From Dinoroseobacter sp049801095 (GTDB taxonomy: Bacteria > Pseudomonadota > Alphaproteobacteria > Rhodobacterales > Rhodobacteraceae): a DNA stretch of 64,000 bases. The translations under genes were made by a program, and so were the position numbers. Below are positions 33,796-41,748 of the stretch, one piece after another. The stretch spans positions 124,001 to 188,000 of the forward strand of contig NZ_JBNAGH010000002.1 of the NCBI RefSeq assembly GCF_049801095.1, read 5' to 3'. Position 1 is the stretch's first letter, and each line of letters begins with the position of its first letter. Below the pieces are notes generated by a model, which did no database searches, was not told the origin of the DNA, and saw only the letters and a list, made by a program, of their open reading frames with translations.

Positions 33796-34514
33796 CAGAT
33801 GTCGATCCCCAGATAGATTTCCTTGACCGCGCGGCTCTCCATGATCTCGCCGGGATCGCCGATCCCGATGACCCGCCCGAAATCGAGCACCAGGAGCCGC
33901 TCCACCACACTGGTCAGCGCATGCAGGACATGCTCGATCCAGATGATCGTGACCCCTTCGGAATGGATGTCGCGAATGGTCTGGACGAGGGATTTGCACT
34001 CCGCATCCGTGAGCCCGCCCGCGATCTCGTCGAGCAGCAGGAGCTTCGGCCCCGTGGCCATGGCCCGTGCGAGCTCCAGCCGCTTGCGCTCCAGCAGCGT
34101 CAGAGCGCCCGCCTGCGTGTTGGCCCGGGGCATCAGGCCCGTCCGATCCAGCACATCGGCGCAATCCTGCGTCACCGCCGCCTCGGAGGCGCGCCGCCCA
34201 TGGGTCGCCGCCACCAGAAGGTTCTCGAAGACCGTGAGCTTTTCGAAGGGCTGCGGGATCTGAAAGGACCGGCCTACCCCGCCGAGACAACGCTGCATGG
34301 GCGGGGCTTGCGTGACATCCTGCCCATCAAACGCGATGCGTCCCGCATCGGACATCAGGTTGCCGGTGATCAGGTTGAAGAGGGTCGATTTCCCGGCCCC
34401 GTTGGGCCCGATGATGCCGAGCGCCTGCCCTTCGGGCACATCGAAGCTGACACCATCGGTCACCTTGAGCGAGCCGAAGCTTTTCGAGACGTTTTCGAGA
34501 TGTAACATGCTCAT
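33795..34514 (-). CDS. ABC transporter ATPase, LivG type
   Basis: 239 residues from the ATG at 34514. Walker A GPNGAGKST; LivG-like FQIPQPFEKLTVFENLLVAATHG; signature region LTLLERKRLELARAMA (LTLLERK in place of LSGGQ, typical of LivG proteins, which have LSYGQQR or similar variants); Walker B LLLLDEIAGGLT; H-loop IIWIEH. It is coupled to livF. The gap to the upstream binding-protein gene (82 bases) contains two inverted repeats, so the transcript may be differentially stable there. Confidence 0.9.
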   Translation of the reverse strand: MSMLHLENVSKSFGSLKVTDGVSFDVPEGQALGIIGPNGAGKSTLFNLITGNLMSDAGRIAFDGQDVTQAPPMQRCLGGVGRSFQIPQPFEKLTVFENLLVAATHGRRASEAAVTQDCADVLDRTGLMPRANTQAGALTLLERKRLELARAMATGPKLLLLDEIAGGLTDAECKSLVQTIRDIHSEGVTIIWIEHVLHALTSVVERLLVLDFGRVIGIGDPGEIMESRAVKEIYLGIDI

Positions 34515-34527
34515 GCGAAAGACCTGC

Positions 34528-34543
34528 CCCGACCAGGGTCGGG
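34528..34543. other. inverted repeat CCCGACC-AG-GGTCGGG upstream of livG
   Basis: A perfect 7-base inverted repeat with a two-base centre lies 14 bases upstream of the livG start codon in the gap after the binding-protein gene. As RNA it would give a five-pair stem with a six-base loop. Together with the stem at 34563-34586 it makes a structured intercistronic region. Confidence 0.45.
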
Positions 34544-34562
34544 ATCTCATGTGACGGGAAAG

Positions 34563-34586
34563 GGTGCGGGCGCGTGGCCCGGCACC
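34563..34586 (-). other. stem-loop after the LIV-type binding-protein gene
   Basis: GGTGC-GGGC (34563-34571) pairs with GCCC-G-GCACC (34577-34586) around a five-base loop, with one bulged G. It begins ten bases after the stop codon of the binding-protein gene (34597) in transcript direction and is not followed by a T run. This matches the position of the stem-loops in the other two transporter operons of this window. Confidence 0.5.
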
Positions 34587-34596
34587 GGTTTACGGA

Positions 34597-35871
34597 TCAG
34601 AGGAGAGGTTCCATCACCCCGCCGGTCGGAACATCCGGGGCGGTCTGATTGTCAACGATAACAAGGTCATAACCCCCGCCCTCCTTCAGTCGCCACTGGC
34701 CGCCCACAAGGGGTGTCTTGGCCACGTTCCGGGCCGCAAAGGGCGGCAGACCGGCCCCGTCCCAGGCGAGTGGTCCGACAATCGTGTCGAGCCGCGTGGC
34801 CGCGATGGCCTCGGACACCTCATCCGGGTCCCGGGTGTCGCTGACCCGCCCCATGGCATCGGCGGCCACCTCGAACAGGGCGTGGACAAATCCGATCGGC
34901 TGGGTCCAGGGCCGCCCCGTGGCCGCCGTGAATCCCGCCGCCAGATCGCCCGCGCTCATCCCGTTCAGGGAGGAGGCAAACGGGTGCGTCGGCGACCACC
35001 AGACCTCCGACGACAGGTTGTGGCCGGTCTCGCCGAGGGCCTCCACAGCCTGCGGGAAGAGGATCGCCTTGCCGATCGAGGCGGCCTTGGGGGCAAAGCC
35101 CTGTTGCCGGGCCTGGGTCCAGAAGGTCGTGAAATCCGGCGGAATGACCACACCTGTCACGATCTCCACATTGGCGGCCTTGAAGGCGTTGATCTGCGCC
35201 GAGAAGTCATCGGTCAGGTTCTGGTACCGCCCCGGATCGCTCAGCCCGTAGCCTTGCGCGGCGAGCACCGGCGGGAAGCCCACATTCGGATCGCCCCAGG
35301 CATTGCCATCGCCATCATTGGGAAACAGCCCGCCCACGGATTTGTTGGTCTCCAGCTGGGCCCACATATTGGTGAAGACCGCGATCACATCCTCCAGCCC
35401 CCAGAAGAAGTGATAGGCGTAGTTGAAGGGCTGCCAGCTCTCGGGATTGCCGGGATTGCCCTGCTGCCCGATGAACCAGGGTTGCCAGGGCGCCACGGTC
35501 GAGATGCAGGGGATCTCCTCATTCTCGCAGGTGGTGGTGACCGGGTTCGTGGTCTCGGGCGTCGAGGCCACGAGCATCAGGTCGATCTCGTCATCCACGA
35601 TCAGCTCCTGCGCCACTTCGGCGGCGCGGTTCGGGTTGGACTGGCTGTCCTTGACGATCACTTCGAAGTTCGCTCCGGCCTCGCTCGCTGCGAACCCGTC
35701 GAGGATGAAAGGATCGGCCTCGGCAAAGGCCGCCAACGGCCCCGATTGCGGCGTCACATAGCCGATCTTGATCTTGGCGCCCCGTGCGATGGCCGGCGCG
35801 GCCAGGCCACCCATGGCCAGCGCGGCCCCCGAAGCGGCGGTCGAGGTCAGCAGGGTCCTCCGTGAAATCAT
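34597..35871 (-). CDS. ABC transporter substrate-binding protein, LivK-like (periplasmic binding protein type 1)
   Basis: 424 residues from the ATG at 35871 with a GGAGG site. It has a twin-arginine leader MISRRTLLTSTAASG ending near APAIA/RG, then KIKIGYVTPQSGPLAAFAEADPF, the type 1 receptor fold used by HAAT importers. FEVIVKDSQSNPNRAAEVAQELIVDDEIDLM and DFTTFWTQARQQGF follow the family layout. Its ligand is presumably an aromatic acid or phenol degraded by the rest of the operon. It sits between the maleylacetate reductase gene (26 bases upstream) and livG. Confidence 0.88.
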   Translation of the reverse strand: MISRRTLLTSTAASGAALAMGGLAAPAIARGAKIKIGYVTPQSGPLAAFAEADPFILDGFAASEAGANFEVIVKDSQSNPNRAAEVAQELIVDDEIDLMLVASTPETTNPVTTTCENEEIPCISTVAPWQPWFIGQQGNPGNPESWQPFNYAYHFFWGLEDVIAVFTNMWAQLETNKSVGGLFPNDGDGNAWGDPNVGFPPVLAAQGYGLSDPGRYQNLTDDFSAQINAFKAANVEIVTGVVIPPDFTTFWTQARQQGFAPKAASIGKAILFPQAVEALGETGHNLSSEVWWSPTHPFASSLNGMSAGDLAAGFTAATGRPWTQPIGFVHALFEVAADAMGRVSDTRDPDEVSEAIAATRLDTIVGPLAWDGAGLPPFAARNVAKTPLVGGQWRLKEGGGYDLVIVDNQTAPDVPTGGVMEPLL

Positions 35872-35897
35872 GTGAAATCCTCCCAGAATTCTGTGTG

Positions 35898-36971
35898 TTA
35901 TGTGTTTGGCGCATGGCCGTGGAACGCGGCCTCCAGCAGCGCGTGCAGGCCCGCTTGCGTCAGCGGTGCCGGGTTCCAATAGGCGTTCTGCGTCGCGATT
36001 TCGGCCGCGGCACCCAGATCCGCCTCGGCAAGACCCAGATCCGCAAGCCGCGTGGGCGCGCCCATCCGCGTGGCGAACGCGTGCAGGCCCGCTCCCGCGC
36101 TCTCGGCTCCGAACAGCGCGGCCATGGGGGCCAGTTCCGCCGCTGCAGCCTGGGCGTTATAGGCGATGGCATGGGGCAGGATGACCGCATGGGTCTCCGC
36201 ATGGGGCAGATCGAAGGACCCGCCCAGCGTGTGGCAAAGCTTGTGGTGCAGGGCCATGCCCACCTGCCCCAAAACCGTCCCGCAGAGCCAGGCGCCATAG
36301 AGCGTCTCGCCCCGCGCATCGAGATCAGCGGGATCCTCCAGAACCCGGGGCAGAGCCGTCACAAGGGCGCGCACCCCCTCGAGCGCCAGCGCGGTCGAAA
36401 GCGGGTTGCGATCCTGCGCATATAGCCCCTCCGCCGCATGGGCGATGGCATTGAGCGCGCTGGTGACGGTCATCGGCACCGGCAGGCTCGCCACCAGTTC
36501 TGCATCATAGAGGATCACCTCGGGCTGCACCTTCGGGTCCTTCAGGGTCGTCTTTCGCCCCGCCTCGGTTTGACCCAGGATCGGCGTGGCCTCGCTGCCG
36601 GCATAGGTCGTGGGCACCACGATCTGCGGCAGGTCCGTGCGATAGGCGATGGCCTTGGCGAGCCCCGTGGTGGAGCCCCCGCCCACGGCCACAAGGCAAT
36701 CGATCCGCGCCTCCGCCACCTGCCGGAGCGCCTCTTCGGTCACCGAGACCGGCGTGTGCATCCGGGCGCCGGTGAAGACGCCGGCGGCCCGCGCGCCAAT
36801 CCGCTCGGCAAAGGCGAGCGCGGTCTCGGATTGCTGCGGCGTGGACAGGATCAGGGCGCGCTTTGCGCCGATCCGGGCAATCTCTGCGCCGAGCTCATGG
36901 CGCACGCCGGGCCCGAACCGCACCCGGACCTGAGCACTATTGGCGACAAATTCGCGCTGAAAGAAAGACAT
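35898..36971 (-). CDS. maleylacetate reductase
   Basis: 357 residues, typical for the family of iron-type alcohol dehydrogenases that includes maleylacetate reductase. Seen: LVAVGGGSTTGLAKAIAYRT (NAD-binding GGGS at 97-100), QIVVPTTYAGSEATPILGQTE, NAIAHAAEGLYA and HKLCHTLGGSFDLPHAETHAVILPH. It reduces maleylacetate with NAD(P)H to 3-oxoadipate. The second-to-last motif carries His residues where iron would bind in other members; maleylacetate reductases generally do not need the metal. It is the first gene of the catabolic operon, divergent from the LysR gene. Confidence 0.9.
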   Translation of the reverse strand: MSFFQREFVANSAQVRVRFGPGVRHELGAEIARIGAKRALILSTPQQSETALAFAERIGARAAGVFTGARMHTPVSVTEEALRQVAEARIDCLVAVGGGSTTGLAKAIAYRTDLPQIVVPTTYAGSEATPILGQTEAGRKTTLKDPKVQPEVILYDAELVASLPVPMTVTSALNAIAHAAEGLYAQDRNPLSTALALEGVRALVTALPRVLEDPADLDARGETLYGAWLCGTVLGQVGMALHHKLCHTLGGSFDLPHAETHAVILPHAIAYNAQAAAAELAPMAALFGAESAGAGLHAFATRMGAPTRLADLGLAEADLGAAAEIATQNAYWNPAPLTQAGLHALLEAAFHGHAPNT

Positions 36972-37019
36972 CGACGCTCCCCACCTCCTTGCGTGACGAC
37001 AGGGGTAGCAGAGCCCGTT

Positions 37020-37035
37020 TTCGAATTTGATCGAA
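37020..37035. promoter_or_regulatory. inverted repeat TTCGA-N6-TCGAA, probable LysR operator
   Basis: TTCGAATTTGATCGAA lies in the 92-base gap between the maleylacetate reductase start (36971) and the LysR start (37064). It is a perfect 5-base inverted repeat with six bases between, in an AT-rich patch. An ACTATATAACT sequence just before the LysR ATG may be its -10 box. LysR regulators usually bind such palindromes in the divergent gap and autoregulate. Confidence 0.55.
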
Positions 37036-37063
37036 TTACAGACAGACTATATAACTCAAAGTT

Positions 37064-38011
37064 ATGAAGATTGATCCCCGCCATCTGGAGATCCTCGCGG
37101 CCATTGTGGACCATGGCGGTCTGACCGAAGGCGCCGAGGCGCTCGGCAAGTCCCAGCCCTCGATCTCGCGCACGGTCTCGCAGCTCGAAAGCCGGATCGG
37201 CGCGCCGCTCTTTCATCCGGGACGCCGCCCCCTGAAGCCCACGGATCTCGGCATGTCCCTCGCCGTTCTGGGCCGGGCCGTGCGCGAGGCCACGCGCACC
37301 GCAGGACAGGAGGTTGATCGCTTTCGCACCGGGCATACGGGCTTTGTCCGCGTGGGCGGAACGCCGGTCTTCATGGACGGGGTGATCGCCGCCCTGATCG
37401 CCCGGTTTCAACAGCACATGCCCGACGTGCTGGTGGAGCAGAGCTATGGCTATGCCGACGCGCTGATCGAGCGGCTGCGCAATGGCACGCTCGATCTGGC
37501 CATTGTCCCGCTGCAGCAGGGACAGGTGCCCGATGACTTGCGGTTTCAGCCGATCCTCTCCGGTCAGAACGTGATCGCCTGCCGGACCGGGCATCCGCTT
37601 CTGCGCAAGAAATCCGTGACGCTGCCGGATATCTCGCAATACGCCTGGATCGCGCCGCCCACGGACAGCCCGCTCTACCGCGATCTGCAGCGCGCGCTCG
37701 CCCGGATCGGGGCCAAGGATTTTCGGATCAATTTCTCCGGCGGCTCGCTGGCCTCGGTGGTGAGCGTGCTGGCCGGGTCCGACAACCTGACGGTGCTGCC
37801 CTATTCTGTGGTGTTCGAGATGAAGGCCCAGAACCAGATTTCAGCCCTGCCGCTGGAAATCGGCCATCCGGACCGGATGCTCGGGGTGCTGTCCAATGAA
37901 GCAGCGATCCGGAACCCGGCCGCCGACCGGTTCAAGGCCTTTGTCGTGTCGCAATTCGAGAACCTGTCAAAACGGATCAGCCAGCACCGGCAGGATCAGC
38001 TCTGGCGCTAG
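37064..38011 (+). CDS. LysR-family regulator of the catabolic operon
   Basis: 315 residues. The N-terminal winged helix has LEILAAIVDHGGLTEGAEALGKSQPSISRTVSQLESRIGAPLFHPGRRPLKPTDLG; an effector-binding domain follows (FVRVGGTPVFMDGVIAALIARFQ, then GTLDLAIVPLQQG). Divergent placement from the nine-gene aromatic operon, with a palindrome between, makes it the likely activator, with the aromatic substrate or a pathway intermediate as inducer. It is convergent with the second LysR gene, with 11 bases between stop codons. Confidence 0.92.
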   Translation: MKIDPRHLEILAAIVDHGGLTEGAEALGKSQPSISRTVSQLESRIGAPLFHPGRRPLKPTDLGMSLAVLGRAVREATRTAGQEVDRFRTGHTGFVRVGGTPVFMDGVIAALIARFQQHMPDVLVEQSYGYADALIERLRNGTLDLAIVPLQQGQVPDDLRFQPILSGQNVIACRTGHPLLRKKSVTLPDISQYAWIAPPTDSPLYRDLQRALARIGAKDFRINFSGGSLASVVSVLAGSDNLTVLPYSVVFEMKAQNQISALPLEIGHPDRMLGVLSNEAAIRNPAADRFKAFVVSQFENLSKRISQHRQDQLWR

Positions 38012-38022
38012 GGGGCCTTAGC

Positions 38023-38928
38023 TCAGAAATCGAACCCGCCCATATCGGCAAGAAACGCCTCGAAGAAATCCGCGAAAGTCGCCACCAAAGGGGGCAGCGC
38101 CTCGTAGGGCGGATAGTAGAGCGACAGCCAGAGCGGCGGCAAAGACCAATCCGGCAGCACCTCTTCCACGCGCCCCTCCGCCAGCCCCTGCCCCATATGG
38201 AACTCCGGCAGCACCACGATGCCGAGCCCGGCCTGAGCCAGCTCAAAGAGCAGATCGCCATTGTTGCTATGCACCCTGGCACCGGTCGCAACCGGTCGCT
38301 TCAGCGCGCCTTTTTCGAAGTTCCAGACCTCCGGCACATCCTCCTCGCCATAGGAGAGGCAAATCTGCGGGTCGAGATCCTCGGGCGTGCGCGGTCTGGG
38401 ATAGCGCTCGAACAAGGCCGGGGCCGCGACGGCGCGCACCGGGACCTTGCAGAGCTTGCGCCAGATTGTTGATTTATCCACCGGGGGTGCGGAGACCCGG
38501 ATGGCCAGATCGCAGCTTTCCGATACGATATCCACCAGCTGATCCGTGAGGCGCATGTTCAGGTCGATATTGGGATAGGCCATGCGGAAACTGTCGATCA
38601 GACGCGGCAGAACGCGCAGCCCGAGGGACATGGGCGCATTGACCGACAGACGGCCGCGATGGGGCTGCATCTCACGCTCCAGATCCCGCTCCACCCGGTC
38701 GAACGCCTCCAGCAAGGGGCGATAGCGCGCCGCCACCAGCGCGCCGGTGGAAGTCAGGCCCACCTGACGGGTCGTGCGAACCAGCAGCTGATGACCGAAC
38801 TCCTCCTCAAGCTTGGCGATGATGCGGGTGACCGAGGCCGGTGTGATGCGCAGCGCCTTGGCGGCGGCGGCGAAGCTTTCGAGCCGGGCCACCTCGAGGA
38901 ATACGCGAATGGGTTTGAGATCCTGCAT
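38023..38928 (-). CDS. LysR-family regulator divergent from the dioxygenase/hydrolase cluster
   Basis: 301 residues. The helix-turn-helix is in VARLESFAAAAKALRITPASVTRIIAKLEEEFGHQLLVRTTRQVGLTSTG; the rest is the substrate-binding domain of the CrgA-like (single-domain repressor) branch (LSVNAPMSLGLRVLPRLIDSF, CDLAIRVSAPP). This branch often responds to quinones or electrophiles. It is divergent from the MhqO-like dioxygenase gene with 113 bases between starts and probably controls that plus-strand cluster. Confidence 0.9.
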   Translation of the reverse strand: MQDLKPIRVFLEVARLESFAAAAKALRITPASVTRIIAKLEEEFGHQLLVRTTRQVGLTSTGALVAARYRPLLEAFDRVERDLEREMQPHRGRLSVNAPMSLGLRVLPRLIDSFRMAYPNIDLNMRLTDQLVDIVSESCDLAIRVSAPPVDKSTIWRKLCKVPVRAVAAPALFERYPRPRTPEDLDPQICLSYGEEDVPEVWNFEKGALKRPVATGARVHSNNGDLLFELAQAGLGIVVLPEFHMGQGLAEGRVEEVLPDWSLPPLWLSLYYPPYEALPPLVATFADFFEAFLADMGGFDF

Positions 38929-39041
38929 GGGGTCACCATTATCTCTGGTGCAATAATATATGCAAATTCATTTCCATAGTCATGCACAATGCCAGGCCCT
39001 AGCTCTGGGACAACGCACCAGAACACATCAGGAGCCAGAGA
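38929..39041. promoter_or_regulatory. divergent promoter region, LysR / dioxygenase cluster
   Basis: An AT-rich gap between two high-GC genes. It contains AATAATATATGC, with TGCA repeated at each side of ATAATATA (near 38951-38966), and a further TGCA near 38985. This is the expected place for a LysR site and both promoters; no single box can be fixed with confidence. Confidence 0.4.
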
Positions 39042-39971
39042 GTGGAAAAGCTGATCCAAGGGTTGCATCACGTCACATCGATGGCGGCGGATGCCAATGA
39101 AAACAACCGGTTCTTCACCAACTCGCTTGGGCTGCGCCGGGTCAAGAAGACGGTGAATTTCGACGCGCCGGAGGTCTATCACCTCTATTATGGCGACGCC
39201 CAGGGCACGCCCGGCTCGGTCATGACCTATTTCCCCTTTGGCAACATGCCCAAGGGCCAGCGCGGCGTGGGCGAGGTCGGCGTGACCGAATTCGCGGTGC
39301 CCAAGGGCGCGCTGCCTTTCTGGCGCGACTACCTTGAGAAACAGCAGGTCACCGGCCTCACATCCGACAGTTTCCTCGGCGAAGCGCGCCTTGCCTTTGA
39401 CGGCCCCGATGGAGACGGGTTTGCCCTTGTCGAGGCCGAACCCGAAGGCCGCGCCGCCTGGACCGCTGCAGGGATCGGCTCCGGCGAGGGGATCCTCGGC
39501 TTTCACGGGGCGCGCTTCCGGCTGCGGGATGCGGCGGCGACCGGCGAGCTTCTGGAATTCATGGGCTATGAAAAAGAGGCCAGCGCAGGCGCGGTCACCC
39601 GCTACCGCATCGAGGGCGGCAATGCGGCGCGAACCATCGATCTCGAAGAATTGCCCGGCGCGCAGCACGCCCATCAGGGAGCGGGCTCGGTCCACCACAT
39701 CGCTTTCGCGGTCGAGGATCGCGCGGCACAACTCAAGGTGCGCGAGGCGCTGATGGCCACGGGGTATCAGGTCACGCCCGTGATCGACCGGGACTATTTC
39801 TGGGCGATCTATTTCCGCACGCCCGGCGGGGTTCTCTTCGAGATTGCCACCAACGAGCCGGGCTTTGACCGGGACGAGGACACGGCCCATCTGGGCGAGG
39901 CCCTCAAGCTGCCGGAGCGCTACCGCCCCTACCGCGCGCAAATCGAAAAGCGCCTCCCCGAGATTGCCTGA
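39042..39971 (+). CDS. ring-cleaving dioxygenase, MhqO-like (VOC fold)
   Basis: 309 residues starting at a GTG with AGGAG seven bases upstream. Two vicinal-oxygen-chelate modules: the first begins IQGLHHVTSMAADANENNRFF (metal His about 8), the second has GSVHHIAFAVEDRAAQ (His) and GGVLFEIATNEPGF (Glu), completing an Fe(II) site. The family includes Bacillus MhqO, induced by hydroquinone and catechol and thought to cleave or detoxify such compounds. It is the first gene of the plus-strand cluster and precedes an MhqD-like esterase by 12 bases, the same pairing as in Bacillus. Confidence 0.88.
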   Translation: MEKLIQGLHHVTSMAADANENNRFFTNSLGLRRVKKTVNFDAPEVYHLYYGDAQGTPGSVMTYFPFGNMPKGQRGVGEVGVTEFAVPKGALPFWRDYLEKQQVTGLTSDSFLGEARLAFDGPDGDGFALVEAEPEGRAAWTAAGIGSGEGILGFHGARFRLRDAAATGELLEFMGYEKEASAGAVTRYRIEGGNAARTIDLEELPGAQHAHQGAGSVHHIAFAVEDRAAQLKVREALMATGYQVTPVIDRDYFWAIYFRTPGGVLFEIATNEPGFDRDEDTAHLGEALKLPERYRPYRAQIEKRLPEIA

Positions 39972-39983
39972 GGAGAGCGCGCC

Positions 39984-40610
39984 ATGACCATGCTCGCCTA
40001 TCACGCCCGCACCAAGCCGCCGGAAGGCGCGGCCCCGCTGATCTTCGCCTTCCATGGAACCGGCGGCGACGAACATCAGTTCTTCGCCTTCGCCCAGGAG
40101 CTTGTGCCCGGCGCGGGCGTGGTCTCGCCCCGGGGCGATGTCTCCGAAGGCCTCGCGGCGCGGTTTTTTCGCCGGACCGCCGAGGGGGTCTATGACATGG
40201 CCGATCTCGCCCGAGCGACAGAGAGGATGGCCGGCTTCATTGCCGCCTGGAAAGCCGAGCACCCGGACCGACCGGTCTATGGTTTTGGCTACTCCAACGG
40301 CGCGAACATCCTCGCCTCGGTTGTGATGCGGCACCCCGAGCTCTTTGACCGGGTCGGGCTTCTGCATCCGCTGATCCCCTGGGAGCCGGACCCGGCCCCG
40401 GGGCTCGCCGGAACTCGCGTCTTGATCACTGCAGGCCATCGCGATCCGATCTGCCCCTGGCCGATGACGGAGCGGCTGGAGACCTGGATGCGGCAGCAGG
40501 GGGCGGATCTGCGCCTTGTGGCCCATGAGGGCGGGCATGAGCTGCGCCGCGAGGAAGCGCTGGCGCTGGCCGCGCTTTTCGAAACCCGCCCGGATGCGGA
40601 GGCCGCATGA
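39984..40610 (+). CDS. alpha/beta-hydrolase, MhqD-like carboxylesterase
   Basis: 208 residues. LIFAFHGTGGDEHQFFAFAQEL (oxyanion region), the nucleophile elbow GFGYSNGANIL (Ser 104), Asp in TAGHRDPICPWPMTERL and His in AHEGGHELRREEA complete the triad of the phospholipase/carboxylesterase family. Bacillus MhqD is a close functional analogue, induced by hydroquinones and diamide. It has a GAGGAGA site and its stop overlaps the XapX gene start (ATGA), showing coupling. Confidence 0.88.
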   Translation: MTMLAYHARTKPPEGAAPLIFAFHGTGGDEHQFFAFAQELVPGAGVVSPRGDVSEGLAARFFRRTAEGVYDMADLARATERMAGFIAAWKAEHPDRPVYGFGYSNGANILASVVMRHPELFDRVGLLHPLIPWEPDPAPGLAGTRVLITAGHRDPICPWPMTERLETWMRQQGADLRLVAHEGGHELRREEALALAALFETRPDAEAA

Positions 40611-40852
40611 GCTGGACACCGTACCTGCTGTCACTCGGGGTCGGCATCGCCGTGGGCGTGATCTATGGGCTGGTCTCCGTCCGCTCGCCCGCTCCGCCGA
40701 TCATCGCATTGCTCGGTCTGCTAGGCATGCTGGCGGGCGAGGCCGCGGTCCAGTGGATCAAGGGCCATGCCCAGCCCATCGCCCATGCGCTGCACCTCAA
40801 ATCCTTTGAAATCCCGGAGCGCCCCGAGGACGGGCCCAGCGACAAAAGCTGA
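40607..40852 (+). CDS. XapX-domain (DUF1427) small membrane protein
   Basis: 81 residues. Two hydrophobic segments, YLLSLGVGIAVGVIYGLVSV (6-25) and PIIALLGLLGMLAGEAAVQW (31-50), separated by RSPAPP. This RSPAPPxIALLGLLG pattern is the XapX domain, first noted beside xanthosine phosphorylase genes; function unknown. It overlaps the esterase stop by four bases and has a polar C-terminal tail (PERPEDGPSDKS). In related clusters it travels with YcaC-like hydrolases, the gene that follows here. Confidence 0.85.
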   Translation: MSWTPYLLSLGVGIAVGVIYGLVSVRSPAPPIIALLGLLGMLAGEAAVQWIKGHAQPIAHALHLKSFEIPERPEDGPSDKS

Positions 40853-40966
40853 GCGTCCCGTACCGATCACAAACCCTCACCCCGGATCCGCAGAACCACC
40901 CGAGCAAAACAAGCCACCGCTCCCGTTCACCCCAAGACCCGTTCCCCTGACAAGAAGGAGACCCCC

Positions 40967-41656
40967 ATGTCCAAACTCGACGTCCTGACACCGCAGAACA
41001 GTCAGATCATCTTTATCGATCACCAGCCGCAAATGGCCTTTGGCGTGCAATCCATCGACCGCCAGACGCTCAAGAACAACACGGTGGGCCTCGCCAAGGC
41101 GGCCAGGATCTTTGACATCCCGACCGTGATCACCACCGTCGAAACCGAGAGCTTTTCCGGGCACACCTATCCCGAACTTCTGGATGTGCAGCCTGACGCA
41201 CCGCTGCTGGAGCGCAGCTCCATGAACTCCTGGGACGACCAGAAGGTCCGGGATGCGCTGGCCAAGGGCGCCGCAGAAGGGCGCAAGAAGATAGTGGTCT
41301 CGGGTCTCTGGACCGAGGTCTGCAACCTGACCTTCGCCCTGAGCTGTCTCGCGGATACGGATTACGAGATCTACATGGTGGCCGATGCCTCCGGCGGCAC
41401 CTCCGAAGACGCCCATAAATACGCCATGGACCGCATGGTGCAGGCCGGGGTGATCCCCGTGACATGGCAGCAGGTTCTGCTCGAATGGCAGCGCGACTGG
41501 GCCCGGAAGGAGACCTATGACGCGGTCATCGCTCTGGTGCAGGAGCATTCCGGCGCCTACGGCATGGGCGTGGATTACGCCTATACCATGGTCCACAAGG
41601 CCCCGTCCCGCACCGCCCATAGCGGCGAGACCCTCGCCCCGATTGCCGCAGAATAG
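40967..41656 (+). CDS. YcaC-like cysteine hydrolase (isochorismatase superfamily)
   Basis: 229 residues. Asp 18 in IIFIDHQPQMAFGV and Cys 119 in VVSGLWTEVCNLTFAL are two of the catalytic residues of the cysteine hydrolase fold; the third, usually Lys, is not evident at the normal place, as in YcaC. VITTVETESFSGHTYPEL and SSMNSWDD are typical of the YcaC branch, whose substrate is unknown. It has an AGAAGGAG site. It lies 114 bases after the XapX gene and 92 before the amidohydrolase, in the same cluster. Confidence 0.85.
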   Translation: MSKLDVLTPQNSQIIFIDHQPQMAFGVQSIDRQTLKNNTVGLAKAARIFDIPTVITTVETESFSGHTYPELLDVQPDAPLLERSSMNSWDDQKVRDALAKGAAEGRKKIVVSGLWTEVCNLTFALSCLADTDYEIYMVADASGGTSEDAHKYAMDRMVQAGVIPVTWQQVLLEWQRDWARKETYDAVIALVQEHSGAYGMGVDYAYTMVHKAPSRTAHSGETLAPIAAE

Positions 41657-41748
41657 CGGATCGCCCGCGCCGTCCGGAAACGCCCGGGCGGCGCGGCCCT
41701 CTCCCCCAGACACAACCCGCACGGGTCCCTGACCCATAGGAGCGCCTC

